6,300 nucleotides of DNA from Candidatus Enterococcus ferrettii (GTDB taxonomy: Bacteria; Bacillota; Bacilli; Lactobacillales; Enterococcaceae). The position numbers and the translations under genes are program-made. Below the pieces are notes generated by a model, which made no database searches, had not been told where the DNA came from, and saw only the letters and a list, made by a program, of their open reading frames with translations. Positions within the stretch are counted from its first letter, which is position 1, and the number at the start of each line of letters is the position of its first letter. Where the stretch lies: the NCBI RefSeq assembly GCF_017377655.1, contig NZ_JAFREL010000114.1, positions 1 to 6,300 on the forward strand, in the 5' to 3' direction. This document shows, piece by piece, positions 6,188-6,300 of this stretch.

Positions 6188-6300
6188 ATGCAACACGTAC
6201 TTATTTTAACGAAAAATTCCTTGGCTGAAGAGCCGCTAGTCCAAAAATTACAGCGGATGAATTGTGAGATTCTTTGTTCGACAGATTTATTCAAACGTCT
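6188..6300 (+). CDS. Possible response-regulator-like protein, N-terminal 37 residues only (3' end cut by window)
   Basis: The frame is open from ATG 6188 to the window end. The visible peptide starts MQHVLILTKNSLAEEPLVQK and continues LQRMNCEILCSTDLFKRL. The pattern of a hydrophobic first strand (HVLILT), an amphipathic helix with LVQKLQRM, and a second strand (CEILCS) is that of receiver (CheY-like) domains. The acidic pair that normally follows strand 1 and binds magnesium is absent: the sequence goes straight to KNS. If it is a receiver, it is probably a phosphorylation-independent one. Such proteins usually carry a winged-helix DNA-binding domain, which would lie beyond the window. Co-location with the HTH-bearing membrane protein fits a regulatory pair for the surface genes, but too little is visible to be sure. 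Confidence 0.55.
   Translation, partial: MQHVLILTKNSLAEEPLVQKLQRMNCEILCSTDLFKR

Overview
The window looks like a cell-surface accessory locus of a low-to-moderate GC Gram-positive bacterium. An Enterococcus-like member of the Lactobacillales is the best guess, and species cannot be told. Support comes from strong AGGAGG-type ribosome binding sites, an LPxTG sortase substrate, TasA/camelysin-like exported proteins with SipW-type signal peptides, and tightly packed genes. Every gene is on the + strand.

Region 1 (1-2923) reads as one operon for a TasA-like surface assembly. It holds the C-terminal part of an Ala/Thr-rich TasA/BsaG-like protein (1-591), an LPxTG-anchored protein with two sorting-type motifs (636-1394), and two further exported proteins with SipW-class signal peptides (1391-2275 and 2291-2923). 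The three TasA-like proteins share a C-terminal block: an aromatic W-x-x-x-x-G-[WFY]-[FY]-Y-Y stretch, then S/T-rich, 'NL(M/L)ES'-like and hydrophobic segments. They are therefore diverged paralogues. The LPxTG protein could tether the assembly to peptidoglycan. The dedicated signal peptidase (SipW-like) and the operon promoter are not in the window and may lie upstream.

Region 2 (2924-3054) is intergenic and contains two stem-loops in tandem, read as terminators of the first operon. No convincing promoter for the next gene could be found.

Region 3 (3055-6300) is a second compact set. A 724-residue secreted protein has an NGSFE-type jelly-roll-like domain and two DUF11-like domains, but no visible cell-wall anchor (3055-5229). 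A 59-residue single-pass membrane protein (5251-5430) follows and overlaps the next gene by ATGA. That gene encodes a serine-recombinase-like protein that has lost its catalytic serine, keeps a helix-turn-helix-like segment and ends in two membrane helices (5427-6170). Last is the start of a gene whose N-terminus resembles a degenerate response-regulator receiver (6188-end). The likely logic is surface structural genes followed by a membrane-linked regulatory module. The pseudo-recombinase is the most unusual element.
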